A stretch of DNA of 64,000 bases, taken from contig JALQBC010000002.1 of the NCBI GenBank assembly GCA_023375675.1, positions 682,001-746,000 of the forward strand, in the 5' to 3' direction. A program made the position numbers and the translations under genes. Each line of letters begins with the position of its first letter. Positions within the stretch are counted from its first letter, which is position 1. The notes beneath the pieces are model-generated. The model was not told the DNA's origin. It made no database searches and saw only the letters and a program-made list of their open reading frames with translations. Below, piece by piece: positions 33,931 through 46,831 of the stretch. Source of the stretch: Cytospora piceicola. Lineage: Eukaryota; Ascomycota; Sordariomycetes; Diaporthales; Cytosporaceae.

Positions 33931-36900
33931 GCTGGCCTTCGCTAGTCGGCTTGACTTTGGATCAATTCTTTGGCGTGAGGGACGGAGACGAGGCCAAAAC
34001 GACATGAGCGAGTGTAGATTCTACAGAGCTATCGACAGGGTGAGAAGGACTGAGGGGGTTATTCATCTCTTATACCAGGTAAGCTGGCGAGAGCCTCGTT
34101 CTGCAATTCATTGTCAGACTCTGTTCAAGGCCAACTGAGAGTAATGTGCCACCGCAACCCAATTCCAAGTTGTGTAACTGCATGGCAGCAACGCTTTGAC
34201 CAATTTTCATTGGGCTCAGTAAGCCATCCGCCTAAGCTAGCAACAGGCCGTTGAGACGATGAAGCTCTGTGCGACATCTGTGCGAACATGATGCCCGACC
34301 TCCAGCCCTTGGATGTGAGGAGTTCTGGGACCAAGACGTCCCGGGGTCGGATTGGATGTGACATGTCAGAAAGCTTAAAGGATGGGGCACAGCATGCACA
34401 TGTGTTGCATTGTGCGGCACTGTTTCTTCATCGACCCGGGCTGCGTACTCTCAATGCGACCAGTAAGGTCTCTTTGATGCCCCGCAGTCACTTGTAAAGC
34501 GGCGTGAACCAGTGACTTCGGGGGGCGCTACATGCAGCGAAGTGCATTGCATGAAGAGCTGGCATTGCAGCTGGCCAGTGGCCAGAAAGCCCTGGAATGT
34601 TGGCGTGGTAAACGATTCGCCCATCATCGTTGGGGTCGGTCGCGTGACCACCTGCCCCAGGGTGGGCAGCAACAACTAATAGTCGTTGAGGCGCAGGTAA
34701 GCATCTTACGCAGAGCCGGGCGAAGGGTAACCACCAAGAGAACCTGAAGGCTGTTCTATTAATACCAATCGTTGCTAGAGCCGAAAAGGTGTTAGTCTAA
34801 CGTCCTTTATCGTTGGTTCTGAATGCATCCACACGGGCGCAAGTATATTTCGTTTTTACATACGCCTTACAAATTGAAAATACATACCAAGTATGTACCC
34901 ATACCGAGTTAACATCGACAGTGTTGTCAAGTAACACTGACACATTGAAAGCCCGGGCTGGAGCTTATGGTTACCAAGACGACATCTGGAGACAGTACAG
35001 GACGATCTACACTACCTACCGAAGAAGAGACGAAAGGGAATAGTCTTATTAGTGATTTGAGAGTGCTTCAAGTTTCACTCGTGTATTAGACGCGCTTACA
35101 AGTACAGGAATCATCAGGCGCACGATGTGCCGTCTTATCTGTAACGAAATCATATGGAAGCCATCCGACCCAGCCATCACCCACTGTATACGCATCGTTG
35201 TGGTATTATCCACATGCATTTGATATATTGGTAGGGGGAGGGAGCCTCTTAAATTTTCGATTGATTGGGTCCATGCATGTGTAGTCGGAAATCGCCTAGG
35301 AGCTACTAAATTTGTTTCTTTTTGTGAATATTATGGTCTGGCAACGAGATCCCAAATGTTTCTGTGGTAGGGACCACCCTTCGTTCAAATCAGTTCTGAC
35401 TCGCTTCACCGGGTACAAGGATATGAACGAGAGATTACCGTAGGGTACTAGAACAGTTCAGTGTAAACCAGGAATCTTGGGTGTAACATCCCATTGCTCG
35501 ATGTAGCCGGAGGCACCACACCTCCGGGCAATTTTCTCCATTACAATATAGACAAGACACTTTATAGGAAACAGCTATATGTTTTCATCGGGAATTTAGA
35601 ATACCCCGCATCAGAAAGGACGGAGCACTGCTAATTACCAAGCCACGGCGAGGATACCGCCAAGCATCATCTTAGCAAACCAGCAAAGGAGGCTGGAGAG
35701 CATGAGACCCATGAAAACACATCCTGTCTCTCCATTTCGCCGTGTGTCTTGCTTATGCCAAGAAACGAAGTCTAGCAACAGTCAAGTTTACTTACTAGGT
35801 CGTACGGGATGTGTGTGCCTGCTTGGACTCACTTGGTCATATCGTGGGCCAACTTGTACATTCTTTTGCGAGGTCCCCGGGGCATTGGCCCGCAACATTG
35901 AAGGTTCCAGAACGGGGCAGTCATTAACATCATCGAAGAATTCATGTATATCATGAAGCAGTTGGAACAATTCACATGTGGCGGTGATCGAGATGACCCT
36001 CGGGGACCTGAAATAGAACAATGGACACAAGAGACCGAGATAGTGACTGGCAATTGTAAGACTGCTAGAACTGTCTTGGCCTCTGAGGATATAGCGGACG
36101 GTGCGGACACGTATTGCATACCTAAGTACTGAAGTAATGGACTGTGTTGGTTCTGGAGGATATGGCCCAAACACGGACGTATGAAAAGTCAAGATGTGTG
36201 TTCCTCCCTTTCAAACATCGTCAGCCTGAGCGTCTTTGACTTTCGTTCCTCACGAAATTGGACTTTCAGATGAACCCGGTCATTTCTCGAGGATCAGGAG
36301 AATCCCGTTTTCTTAATGTCTGGTAGTAAACACTAAGCTAGTAAGGGACGTGTATTCGCTGATAAGAACTCAAATACCTAGAAATTATATTGATCCATCA
36401 ACGATTTGAAACGAAAGCTAGCTTAATTTCGAAAATACGATAGACGGCACGACTATACCAACGGAAAACTCATTTGAACCTTCTGAAACATAGCCGCTGC
36501 GTAGACCGCGAAAACTACCCCGGGAGCCCTTATGAATAATTACACTTACATCACTCTGGTTATGTGATGTGCGGAGAGGGGGGGGGGGTCGGAAGAATTA
36601 TTAGTATATAGTAGCTCAGTGGTGCAGTCCTGCTTCTGAGGCAAGTCTTTGGATGTTAGGCACGAAGTTCAGCAAACATCCGAAACGATCAAAACCTTGG
36701 AAGGGCTACACAACTAGGCGACAAAATTATCAAGATTTTCCGATTTTTACAAGTGACAAATCGAAGGCCAGAAGAAACGGACCCTTCGTCTTTCGACCAA
36801 TTTGAAATATGCCATGCTCTCTGCCCCTCAAAGTCCTAGAATCTCAGAACAACAGCCCCAGGGCGGGACGATCTCGTGGCAGAAGACCCGATTGAGGTTG

Positions 36901-37935
36901 TTGAAAACAAGATTCCAAGGTTGCTGTCAGGGGAGGTCAGGTCGAGGTCGCCCATAAGGGCAACTGGTCTCCTACCGGAATACCTAGGTACCTACCAGAG
37001 CACATAACCTATACAATCTATCTAATAGGCTCCCGTGACGGTGTTGGCGCGAAGCTTTTCGGGGAACCGCGAAGTTGTCGACACTGACGCCGCTCCACGC
37101 TTTCAAATACTCTGATAAAGTCTTCAGTTTTCTCAATTATAAATCGCGTGCGGTTGTATACGTCCTGCCACGTTTGACCCTACCGTTATTTGCACAGAGC
37201 CCACGTCAGATCTGATCCAGTTAACGTCAGCACCATGCTATGCGTTCAAGCCATCAACGAACCACCTCGGTGTGCCATCCAGATGTCAACAAACCACCTC
37301 AGTGCTAACGCTATAAGCATAGGGAAGCAAGTAGATTCGAAGAATAGAGTCATGTAGAACATCGATATGCCCCTAATCCTCAATAGGTAATTGAGGTCCC
37401 GACGAAGATGACAGTGACTGTTTTTGATGGATAATATTCCCGTCAGCGACCTGCGTCACTATTCGAGCGCTTAGAAATACCTAGGTAGTGTTTTACCCTA
37501 AACAGAATAGACAACTATAACAGCAATTTTCTCTGCTCAATGAAGTTTATAGTGCAAAGATTAGTGTTAACCACTGCAGATTATTATCCCTTAGGAAACA
37601 GTCTCATGACGATCTCTTGAAAACCCAACATTTGGGGCAGACGGAGCTTCTATGCAACATGTCTGGGACTCGAGTAGATTGTTCTTCGAGGTGCGAATTA
37701 CTAATTACTGCCGGTCTGATTAGTCGTTGTTATGTACTTAGGTATGCAAGCCCCTCATCCCTCGATGTCGTGATCCAATGATACCATCTATTTGTCATCA
37801 TGGCCATCAGCACTTATAGATAACCCCAGTCTCAACCAGCGACCCATCATTGATGTATAAATGATGAACCAACACATCTATCAGGAACTCTCAAGGAAAC
37901 ATCCTATAGTCTACGGCCCTCGATAAGCAGTCAAA
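33931..37935. other. gene-poor 4 kb accessory gap
   Basis: No convincing gene. Frames are short (at most 134 codons at 35788-36192), overlap on both strands and have no recognisable motif. A G run occurs at about 36578-36587, ACCTAGGTACCTACC at about 36983, and the sequence becomes AT-richer towards 37935. The last 100 nt are the promoter of the next gene. Confidence 0.5.
37856..37861 (+). promoter_or_regulatory. TATA box of the monooxygenase gene
   Basis: TATAAA lies 75 nt upstream of the ATG at 37936, with a pyrimidine-poor, A-rich leader (CAGTCAAA) before the start. The spacing fits a fungal TATA-type promoter. Confidence 0.45.
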
Positions 37936-39417
37936 ATGTCTGAAACCAAGCAACTGCATCTTACTGCCTTTATGCGCCCGGTCAGTCTCCACACAGGAGC
38001 ATGGCGGTATCCGGGAGCTTACCCAGACGCCAACTTCAATCTCGCACATCTTAAGTCCTTCATCCAGAAGCTAGAGGCAGCCAAGTTCGATGCCTTCTTC
38101 ATGGCTGACCACTTGGCCGTCTTGAACATGCCTATCGAGGCCTTGAAACGCAGCCACACCGTGACGTCCTTCGAACCCTTCACGCTGCTCTCAGCTTTGG
38201 CCATGGTCACGGAGAAGATCGGACTTGCAGCGACGGCGTCAACAACCTATGATGAGCCATACCATATCGCACGTCGCTTTGCCTCCCTGGACCACATAAG
38301 TAATGGACGGGCAGCATGGAACATCGTGACGACCGGAAATCCTGAATCCTCTAAGAACTTCGGTCAGGATGAGCACATGGAACACCAAAATCGCTACAAG
38401 AGGGCGAGGGAGTTTTACGATGTTGTCTCTGGTCTGGTCAGTCCTTCTTACTCCCAGAAGTCTCCCAGGTGCAATAATTTTGTGTCTTAAGTTGTGCTTG
38501 AGGAGGGATGTGCCTCCTAAGATGTGTTGTATCACTCATAAGACACTCTAATCCAGGGCTAACTGGCTGGGATTGTTAAACAGTGGGATAGCTTTGCCGA
38601 CGATGCTTTCATCCGTGATCAGGAAACTGGCACCTACTTTGACCCGGAAAAGATGCACGTGCTGGACCACAAGGGTGACGACCTCAAGGTCCGGGGACCC
38701 CTGAACATTGCACGGCCTATCCAGGGCTGGCCAGTGATCGTCCAGGCTGGCCAGTCGGATCCGGGAAGACAGCTGGCAGGCGAGACGGCCGAAGTGGTCT
38801 TCTGCTCGCCACGGGATCTTGAGTCGGCCAAGGTGTTATACGCCGACATCAAGGATCGTGCGAGCACGGCTGGTCGGAACAAGAACCATATCAAGATCCT
38901 GCCGGCTGCCATGATCATCATCGGAGACACGGTCGAGGAAGCCAAGGCCAAGAGACTCAAGCTCGATAGCCTGGTGCACTACGACAGTGCCATTGCATCG
39001 CTGTCCGTCACACTCGGGGCTGATGCCTCGGGGTTCGACCCAGACGGTCCGCTGCCTGAGGACTTGCCCGAGACTAACGCCAGCAAGACCGCCCGTGCTT
39101 CCGTGCTGAAGCTCTCCAAGGACGAGAACCTGACCGTCCGGCAGCTCGCGCAGCGGTACGGTGGCTATTCTGGGTTGGCATTTGTGGGGACACCTGAGAG
39201 TATCGCTACTGAGATGGCAGCGTGGCTGGACGAGGAGGGGGCTGATGGGTTCACTGTTGTGTTTCCTTTCCTGCCACAGGGCTTGGATGATATTGTTGAG
39301 CGACTTGTACCGGAGTTGCAGCGTCGTGGTCTCTTTCGTCATGAGTATGAGGGAACGACACTGCGTGAGCATCTTGGTCTCCCAAGACCTAAGAACCGGT
39401 TCTTTGAGGAATCATAG
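37936..39417 (+). CDS. flavin-dependent monooxygenase, NtaA/SnaA/DszA family
   Basis: Exons 37936-38436 and 38584-39417 give 444 residues. The 147-nt intron 38437-38583 (GTCAGT...AAACAG) joins VVSGL to WDSFADDAF in phase 0. Family hallmarks are LTAFMRPVSLHTGAWR at the start, FDAFFMADHLAVL, EPFTLLSALAMVTEKIGL, the FMN-binding HISNGRAAWNIVT and GWPVIVQAGQSDPGR. These bacterial luciferase-like enzymes use reduced FMN from a separate reductase to oxidise amines, thioethers or similar substrates. No reductase is seen nearby. The family is patchy in fungi and often thought to have come from bacteria by transfer. The gene is complete, and the substrate is unknown. Confidence 0.92.
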
Positions 39418-39726
39418 CGGCGTTACGGGGTCTGGAGCGCCGAGCCCTGTCCAGGCAGTTACAATTTGATTGATACTGTCACTATCTGTCATTTGTCGAA
39501 GCCTTAGCGAAGTTTGTTTCGAAAATAGCATCGCATCTTACACAGTGAGGTTTTCTGGGGTCCTAGTCGATATAGGCTTCGACTCCGTGATCCCTGCAAA
39601 GGGACCCACCGCTGTCGTTTCAGTAAAATGAAACACTCAAAAACGGATGTTCTAGGTGCAACAATCCGTGTTAAACAAGGTCCATCAATTACCTCCTGGA
39701 TAGATCCTGGTACATGAAGTTTGGGC

Positions 39727-39763
39727 TATAAACAGTTGCTGTTCAGCTAGATTTGTTTATAAA
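39727..39763 (+). promoter_or_regulatory. two TATA boxes upstream of GH12
   Basis: TATAAA occurs at 39727-39732 and again at 39758-39763, the second 137 nt before the ATG at 39900. The leader in between and after is CT-rich (TTCCTTCTGTTCTG), as in strongly inducible secreted-enzyme genes of fungi. Confidence 0.45.
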
Positions 39764-39899
39764 TGTCTTGAGACTTCAATATCCTCTTCCTTCTGTTCTG
39801 TTTTTCCAGCACCATTGAAGAATCTGGAATTCTTTTCTTGTTCGTTCAGTACTTGCCACTCGTTGAACATTCGCTTCTTAATTCCATTACAACTTCAAG

Positions 39900-40882
39900 A
39901 TGCATTGCCTTTCCTTAGCAGTGCTGTCCGCGGCATCTATTGCCTCTGCTCGTCACGTCCCTCGACCTGGCCACTACCCTCCTTTCAGTTCTAGCTCGGC
40001 CGTCGTGGCTTCTTCCACCTCTAGAGCTGCCGAAACCGCGTCGAATTCTGCTGTTGCGACCAGTACCGCCGTTGCTGTGGATACTATATCTGCCGTCACT
40101 GCCACGCAGTTCTGTGGTGTACCAGACGCCTACCAGGTCATCTCCGATACACCTTGGATCGTGTACTCTATGAACTATAACTATGAAGACATCAGCGGTT
40201 CTTGCTGCACAAACTACTACGAGTACACTGGGACCGGAGATGACCAGACAGTTCACTGGTCCAGCGTTTGGGACATTGATGAATCGGTCTCTACAGATGT
40301 TGTCAAGGGATACTCGTTCATTGGGTTGACGCAGAACCTCGAGACACAGCTCAGTGCTATTTCATCTATCCCGAGCACGTATCAATGGACCGTCAGCAAT
40401 ACTACTGCGTACAAAGGTAAACATTGACATTGTGCCATACCTTGGGATTAGGAACGGATTTGGCTAACATAATATTAGGCAATGTTGTCTACGACTTCAT
40501 GACCTCCGACACCAAGGGGGACTCCACGTCTAGTGCGGCTCAAGAGCTGATGCTCTGGCTTCACTGGGAGGGAGGCCAAGTCCCCATCGGCTGGGCCGAC
40601 GGACCTGTCGCTACAATTGACGGACTCTTTGGCAAGGACGGCTGGCAGCTGTACCAGGGCGAGAACACCGGCACCGGAATCACTGTGTCGTCGCTGCTTG
40701 CGCCGACGGATGACCAGTTCCAGGGTACCTTCGAGGGCGACATCAAGGACTGGCTTACGGCCATGTCGGAGCAAGGCATCTTCAGCACGAGCACATATGT
40801 CAACGTGGGGAACGGGGGCATGGAGCCATACTGGGGAACAGCGACCTTCGATAACTACCTTAGCCTGAGAATCGACCTCTAA
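39900..40882 (+). CDS. secreted glycoside hydrolase family 12 (endoglucanase/xyloglucanase)
   Basis: Exons 39900-40416 and 40479-40882 (intron GTAAAC...ATTAG, with CTAAC) give 306 residues. A signal peptide of about 17 residues (MHCLSLAVLSAASIASA) is followed by a Ser/Ala/Thr-rich linker to about residue 63, then the GH12 beta-jelly roll from QFCGVPDAY. The strand AQELMLWLHWEGG carries the likely nucleophile E195. GGMEPYWGTATF near the C-terminus carries the likely acid/base E288. GH12 enzymes retain configuration and cut beta-1,4-glucan or xyloglucan. Both carboxylates are present, so it should be active outside the cell on plant cell walls. An N-terminal linker without a carbohydrate-binding module is somewhat unusual. 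Confidence 0.93.
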
Positions 40883-41504
40883 ATTCGAGCAGCCGAGGAA
40901 TGGCGCTCGGAGGGTGGGTTCTGGACCCGTGAGCCTGGTTCGTTATAGCTTGCCGAGAATGTACGTACTTGAATACAGCTATAATCAAGCCTAATATATC
41001 GAAACATTTTTGGACTGCACTGGTGCCGTTGCGTAACACTTCAATGTTGCGATTGATAGGGCGCAGGTGCAGATCGACGCAGGAATCTGCTACCATTCGC
41101 CGGTTCAATATTAGGCATGCTAAGATTGGCAGTTCCCCATCTTCTCCTTGATAAGTGAGGCTTTGGGATCCAAGTTTGTTGGACATCAAGTAAGCCCCCT
41201 GCAGCCCTATTGGTGAGATGATATGCATCGGGACGAAATGCATGCCTGACGCAACCCGAAGGGAGATGCTCACTTGTCGCTGTTGTTAGACAGATTCTTG
41301 TCAATCCTCAATTGGCCAGTGTGATAGTGCATCAACTGACCTGTGACACATCGAAGAAAGTCCGGTGCATCGTTCAGGTGGAACAGGATTTCAGATGCAT
41401 GATAAGACTGACGAGTGTTTAGGGTATCGTTTCAGTCTGATTTTATGTTCTAGGGCGTGTCGAGATCTTCCTCCGTCACTACTCACACATCAGGTCCACC
41501 AGAG
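40883..41504. other. intergenic, GH12 to ArgRS-like gene
   Basis: About 0.6 kb without a credible gene. It holds the GH12 3' UTR and the promoter of the synthetase-like gene. Confidence 0.5.
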
Positions 41505-43453
41505 ATGGCTACACTCACACTTAATGGGCTTGAAGACGCCCTCGGAAGTCTTCACCTAGATCCCCTCCCACATATGAGCTGTGCAGATCCCTTGGAAAGG
41601 CCACTAGACATTGCTCGGTGCTACCTAGCCAAGATTCTCGCTGGAGTGGCAAAGGTAGAGCCGGAAGTTGCCTACAACTCAATACAGTGGCCAAACAATA
41701 TCTTCAATGGCGATCTCGTTGTGATCCTACCTAAACTCAGTCATGGGGCTGATCCAGAAGAATATGCGTTGCAGATACTACCAAAGGTATGTAGAAAGCC
41801 CTTGAATCATTCTCCACAAGTTGAAATATGCAACTCACAGATTGCTAGTTCCCAAGGGATCCCTTGTTCATCCTCCCCTTCAACGACGGTGTCCATCTAC
41901 GGATGCAGTTCGAAACTCGTACTCTAGCGCGACTGCTACTCCCATTCATCCATGATAGACAGTCTTCGTACGGTATAGACCAGTCTCTTGGTCTACAAGA
42001 AGCCAAGAATCCACAATCCGGACAGAAGAAAGTCGTAATTGAGTTCTCTTCGCCAAATATCGGAACCAAGTTTCTCGGCAAACATCTACGCAGCACCGTC
42101 CTCGGTGCACATCTCACGCGGCTCTACCAGGAATCGGGTTGGGAGGTTCATACCATCAACTACCTTGGTGACTGGGGCAAGACTATTGCTCTGGTTGGAG
42201 TTGGTTGGGAGGAGCTGGGTTTGGGAAACGAGGATAAGTTTTCCCACGACCCTATCGGGCACCTGGTCGAGGTTTACGACAAGGTTGAGGAACAGTTCGC
42301 TCCTGAGGAGAAGCACAAGAAGGAAGTACGAGACAAGAAGTTGAAAGGAGAGGACAAAGAGGACGCGGAGGATGCGGCCACGATCGAGTCTCAGGGGCTG
42401 TTCGCCAAGAGGAACGATTTCTTTAAGCGGATGGAGGACGGCGACCCGAAAGCCGTGGACTTGGTCAAGAGATTCAGGGATGTCAGTATCGAACATTACA
42501 AGTCTCAGTACTCACGGCTCGGCATCAATTTCGATGAGTACTCCGGCGAGTCCCAAATATCCACAGCGACCATGTCTGAGGTCGAAGATGTTCTCAAGGC
42601 GAAGGGTATTCTTGAAGAGCAAGACGGCAGCTGGCTGATCGACATGAAAAAGCACGGTGCAAAGGGAGGTGCCGCCATCATACGCGACCGAACAGGCTGC
42701 AGCACGTATCTCCTCCGTGAACTTGCAGCGGCACTCGAACGGCATCGGAAGCATTCTTTCGATATGATGTTGTATATCGTTGCTGCAGATAACGATCTAC
42801 ATCTGCAGCGAGTTTCCAGAATCCTGGAGATGATGGGTATGTTCGAATTGGCGTCGAAAATCCACCATGTCAACTTCAGCAAGAACTCACAGGTCCCCGG
42901 GGGGACGCTGGAAAGCATCGTCACTGCAATCGAACAGGACATAAGACAGTCACTTACTGAGGATGAAGAAAAGTCCGAAGTCCTCTTGAGTTCTAACACG
43001 GATTCGACCGCTTTGTCTCTAGCTTGCCTTCAAGTAGATGGACTAGCCACCAGGAGGGCAACGGACCATATTTTCGACATCGAAAAGATGACTTCATTCT
43101 CACCGGGAAATGGACTTGAGCCACTATATGCTCTCAATATGATCAAGGCCCTTATATCGGACCATAATATTCCTGAGGCATCTGCACTTTCGGATGATGA
43201 TTTGTTATCCGTTGAAGACGAAGCGTTTGCGGACCTTCTACGGTTACTTGCTCAGTTCCCAGATATCACTGCTTCTGCATACAAAAGTCTCGAACCCTGT
43301 ATCATTGTGTCATATCTGATATCTATCGCCAACCAGGTTGCGGCATGTTGGGAGGAGCTTGAAGAAGGTGACGATGCCTCGCCTGCTCAAGTTGCGGTGT
43401 TTGATGCAGCTCAACAGGTTCTTGCGAACGGTATGAAACTGCTCAGTATCTGA
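41505..43453 (+). CDS. arginyl-tRNA synthetase paralogue with lost active-site motifs
   Basis: Exons 41505-41786 and 41849-43453 give 628 residues, full ArgRS length. The intron 41787-41848 (GTATGT...GCTAG) joins ILPK to FPRDPLFILPFND. The additional N-terminal domain, class I Rossmann core (VVIEFSSPNI), connective region (VHTINYLGDWG) and a DALR-type anticodon-binding end (FDIEKMTSF, then GMKLL) are all recognisable. However, the HIGH motif, normally F-H-x-G-H-L-R-S-T, reads FLGKHLRST (169-177). The region that normally carries the MSTRKG loop reads VNFSKNSQVPGG (435-446). The frame is intact and the rest looks selected, so this is not ordinary decay. It probably cannot form arginyl-adenylate in the normal way. 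A regulatory or tRNA-binding role, or a specialised metabolic role, is inference. A normal ArgRS should exist elsewhere in the genome. Confidence 0.85.
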
Positions 43454-44085
43454 GGTGAATCTGATTGGATATCTGCGAAGGATAGCTCAAAGTTTGAGGT
43501 GACCATGTCAAGTTCTTTTACGTCCATGTTTCTAGGCCGGGAAAGGGCGCGGGCAGGATTCAATGTAGGTGATGGCTTCAAGATGTATCTGTGTGAAGGA
43601 CATCAACAGCTGCAGGCTCGGTTTGTTTTAGGCTATGGCAGAGCCAGCCTGATATAATTTACGAATATCATATGCTTGCTGAAAAAATCAGGGTGGCATG
43701 GTATGAGACACCTGCGCACAGTGTGTTGCCGTTCCACGGTAACTCGAGGCCATTCCCCTCACTACAACGTTGACCTCCAGCCCCCGACATGCATTACCAT
43801 TTCTCGTATATGAATTATGCATGATCATACTTCATACATACCTAGTAGTGACGTTGGAAGGAACCCCGCAGTATGGTAATATTACAGGTGTGATTTCTGG
43901 GTGATGATCGACCTTTCACATCAACACAACAGAAGCCTATATACCTCCGCCCCCCCCCCGTAGTTGAGATGATGAAAGAACAGCTCAATAGTCATACTTC
44001 TGCAACGCATCAAGACCGAGGACAATACCATTCTGAAATGCATCAAAAGCGCAATCAAGGGAGCAGGTTGTTTCATCGGTGCAAT
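43454..44085. other. intergenic, ArgRS-like to GH92
   Basis: About 0.63 kb; no gene. It contains TATATA at 43938-43943, about 143 nt upstream of the chosen GH92 start, and a C run at about 43950-43958. An in-frame ATG at 43969 would extend GH92 by 39 polar residues ahead of its signal peptide. Confidence 0.45.
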
Positions 44086-46831
44086 ATGGCAGGACGTCGT
44101 ACTTTAATATGGGTGCTCACTAACCTGCTCATTGGTCTCTCTTCACCAGCACTTGCTCAACATGCAGACTCAGGAATTTTCCAGTACATCGATCCTATTA
44201 TCGGCACAACTAACGGAGGTCACGTCTTCCCTGGAGCAACTTTGCCCTTCGGTATGGCGAAAGCAGTAGCGGATGTGAACAGTGACGAGAGACAAGGTGG
44301 CTATGCGTCTGATGACAGCGAGAGTTAGAAACCAAACATTCCTTTCGGGAAAGAGATTCTTATTGACCTAAGAAACCCAGTCACCGGCTTTTCACACATG
44401 CATGACAGCGGAACAGGTGGTGTAGGGCATTTTATCAACTCCTGGAGCCCAGAACTCGATATCTGCTGACTTGTATTTCTCACAAGGGACAAGGAAAGGG
44501 GAACTTCCCAATATTTGCCCAGAGAGGCTGCCCAAACGACGACATCTATCAATGTCAATTTCCAAAGTCTCTGCGGGCCTCCAAACGCGTCAACGACACT
44601 TTGAAAGCCAGTCCCGGGTATTTTGCTCTAACCCTTAACACCTCCATCCACACAGAGATGACCGTTTCCAACCATACGGCCCTCTACCGCATCAATTTCC
44701 CCAGATCCCCATCCAACGGAACTTACACCAACCATTCCAACCTTTCCCTTCCATACAGTCCCCTTATCCTCGTCGACCTGACAGACCTCTCCGACAGTCG
44801 CAGCAACGGTAGTGTCGCTGTTGACCCTGACACAGGACACATCATCGGCAATGGGACGTTCAGCCCGAGCTTTGGTATTGGGACTTTTGATCTACACTTT
44901 TGTGCAGACTTCCAGGGTGCATCGATCCGAGATAGTGGGATCTTCCAGAACAATCGGCCCGGCCGCGAACCCAAGAGCCTGAAGACACTCAGCACTGGGG
45001 CCACTGACCCGGTGCCGGCTGGCGCGTGGGTACAGTTCCACCCGCCGGATGAGGATGAACAAATCCTGGTTAGGCTCGGGTTGTCGTACATAAGCGCGGA
45101 GCAGGCATGTGACAATGCGGAGAGGGAAGTTCCGGGGACTTTTGATTTCGACGAGACGAAGAGTGCGGCTGAAGATGTGTGGAGGGCGAAGCTGGGTGTC
45201 GTTTCTGTAGACCCTGCGGGTGTGAACAGTACATTTCTGACCACTTTCTGGTCGGGGATGTACCGGAGTTTAATATCGCCGCAGGATGCAACGGGCGAGA
45301 ACCCTCTGTGGGAGAGTTCAGAGCCATGTAAGCCATGTTCAGGTGGGACCCGATGATCAGTGAGATGCAGTCTAACAGAAGCGCAGACTACGATTCATTC
45401 TACTGTATCTGGGACTCGTACAGGAGCATCCATCCTCTTATCACTTTGGTTGATCCTCTCAGTCAGACGCTGATGGTGCGGAGCCTCATTGATATCTACC
45501 GTTTCGAAGGTTATCTACCCGACTGCCGAATGGACCTGAGTAAGGGCTACACACAAGGAGGCAGCAACGCCGACGTGGTGCTTGCAGATACATTCGCGAA
45601 AGGCTTCACGAACGACATTGATTGGGATACTGGTTATGAGGCTGTACTGAAAGACGCTCAAGGTATATAAATTCCCTTTAAAAATTAAAGCAGGCTTGTA
45701 CTTACTCTAACCTGTACTTTGAAGTCGAGCCTCCTGTGTGGTCACTCGAAGGTCGTGGAGGACTCGCAAGCTGGAAGGCACTGGGATATATACCAGCCGA
45801 CGACTTCGACCCGTACGGCGTCGGACCTTTCACGAGGTCAGTATCCCGTACCGTGGAATACGCTTACAACGACTTCGCTATCGCCTTGATGGCGAGGGGA
45901 CTTAATAAGACATCGGATGCCGAGAGGTATCTGGAGACCTCGGGCTACTGGTCGAACCTATTCAAGGCTGATCAGACGTCTTTCCTCAATATCTCGCAAG
46001 ACAGCAGTCCTCTTGCAGATAGCGGATATAGTGGGTTTCTAATGCCACGGTACCTGAATGGCACATTTGGGTCACAAGATCCCACGCTGTGCTCGTCATT
46101 GTTGGATTTTACATCTTGTTACCTGAAGTAAGTTCGAACATTGTTGAAGTCTCAAGCCCGGCTGGAGTACCTCTTCTGACCTGTCTCACAGCGCCGATGG
46201 CCATGAAACTTACGAAGGCTCATCTTGGCTTTACACATTCTACGCACCACACGACATGGCCAAACTCATCACTACACTCGGCGGCCCGCAGACCTTCGTC
46301 TCCCGCCTGCAGTACTTCCTCGATACCCCCGGCCTGAACTACATTGGTGATGAACAGGCTTTCTTGCCCACCTATCTTTTCCACTACGCAGGACGGCCGG
46401 GGCTCTCCTCTTACTACCGTCACTCCTACATCCCTAGCCAGTTCAACGACTCCGTGAATGGTATCCCCGGCAACGACGACAGCGGCGCCATGGGAAGCTT
46501 CATCGCCCTAAGTATGATGGGGCTTTGGCCCGTTAGCGGGCAGGATGTATATCTGATCACGCCGCCTTTCTTTGGGGAGGTCAACATCACGAACCCGCTG
46601 ACTGGCAATACCGCGACAATCCGGAACGTCAACTTCGACGGGAGCAGCTATCAGAACATCTATATCCAGAGTGCCACGCTTGATGGGAAATCATATACAA
46701 AGAACTGGATTACACATTCGTTTTATAGGGACGGAGGCGTATTGGAATTGACACTGGGTGCAAATGAGAGCAGCTGGGGGACAGGGGATGAGGACTTGCC
46801 GCCGAGTGCACCGACCGGGTCCTTCACTTAG
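44086..46831 (+). CDS. secreted GH92 alpha-mannosidase
   Basis: Six exons: 44086-44323, 44381-44421, 44487-45327, 45387-45662, 45725-46127 and 46192-46831, summing to 2439 nt, 812 residues. All introns are GT-AG (57-65 nt). The first (GTTAGA) and second (GTAGGG, ending ACAAG) have weak sites but restore family sequence exactly: DSEITGFSHMHDSGTGG then GNFPIF. I chose the ATG at 44086 because it starts a signal peptide (MAGRRTLIWVLTNLLIGLSS). Hallmarks are YIDPIIGTTNGGHVFPGATLPFG, YYDSFYCIWDSYRSIHPL, GGSNADVVLAD, GHETYEGSSWLYTF and GNDDSGAMGSF. GH92 enzymes are calcium-dependent inverting exo-mannosidases that trim alpha-linked mannose from N-glycans or mannans. The protein is probably secreted and active. 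Confidence 0.93.

Noticed and set aside
44325..44486. Stops near the start of GH92 suggesting a pseudogene
   Set aside because: Two introns (44324-44380 and 44422-44486) remove them, and six exons sum to a multiple of three with all GH92 motifs.
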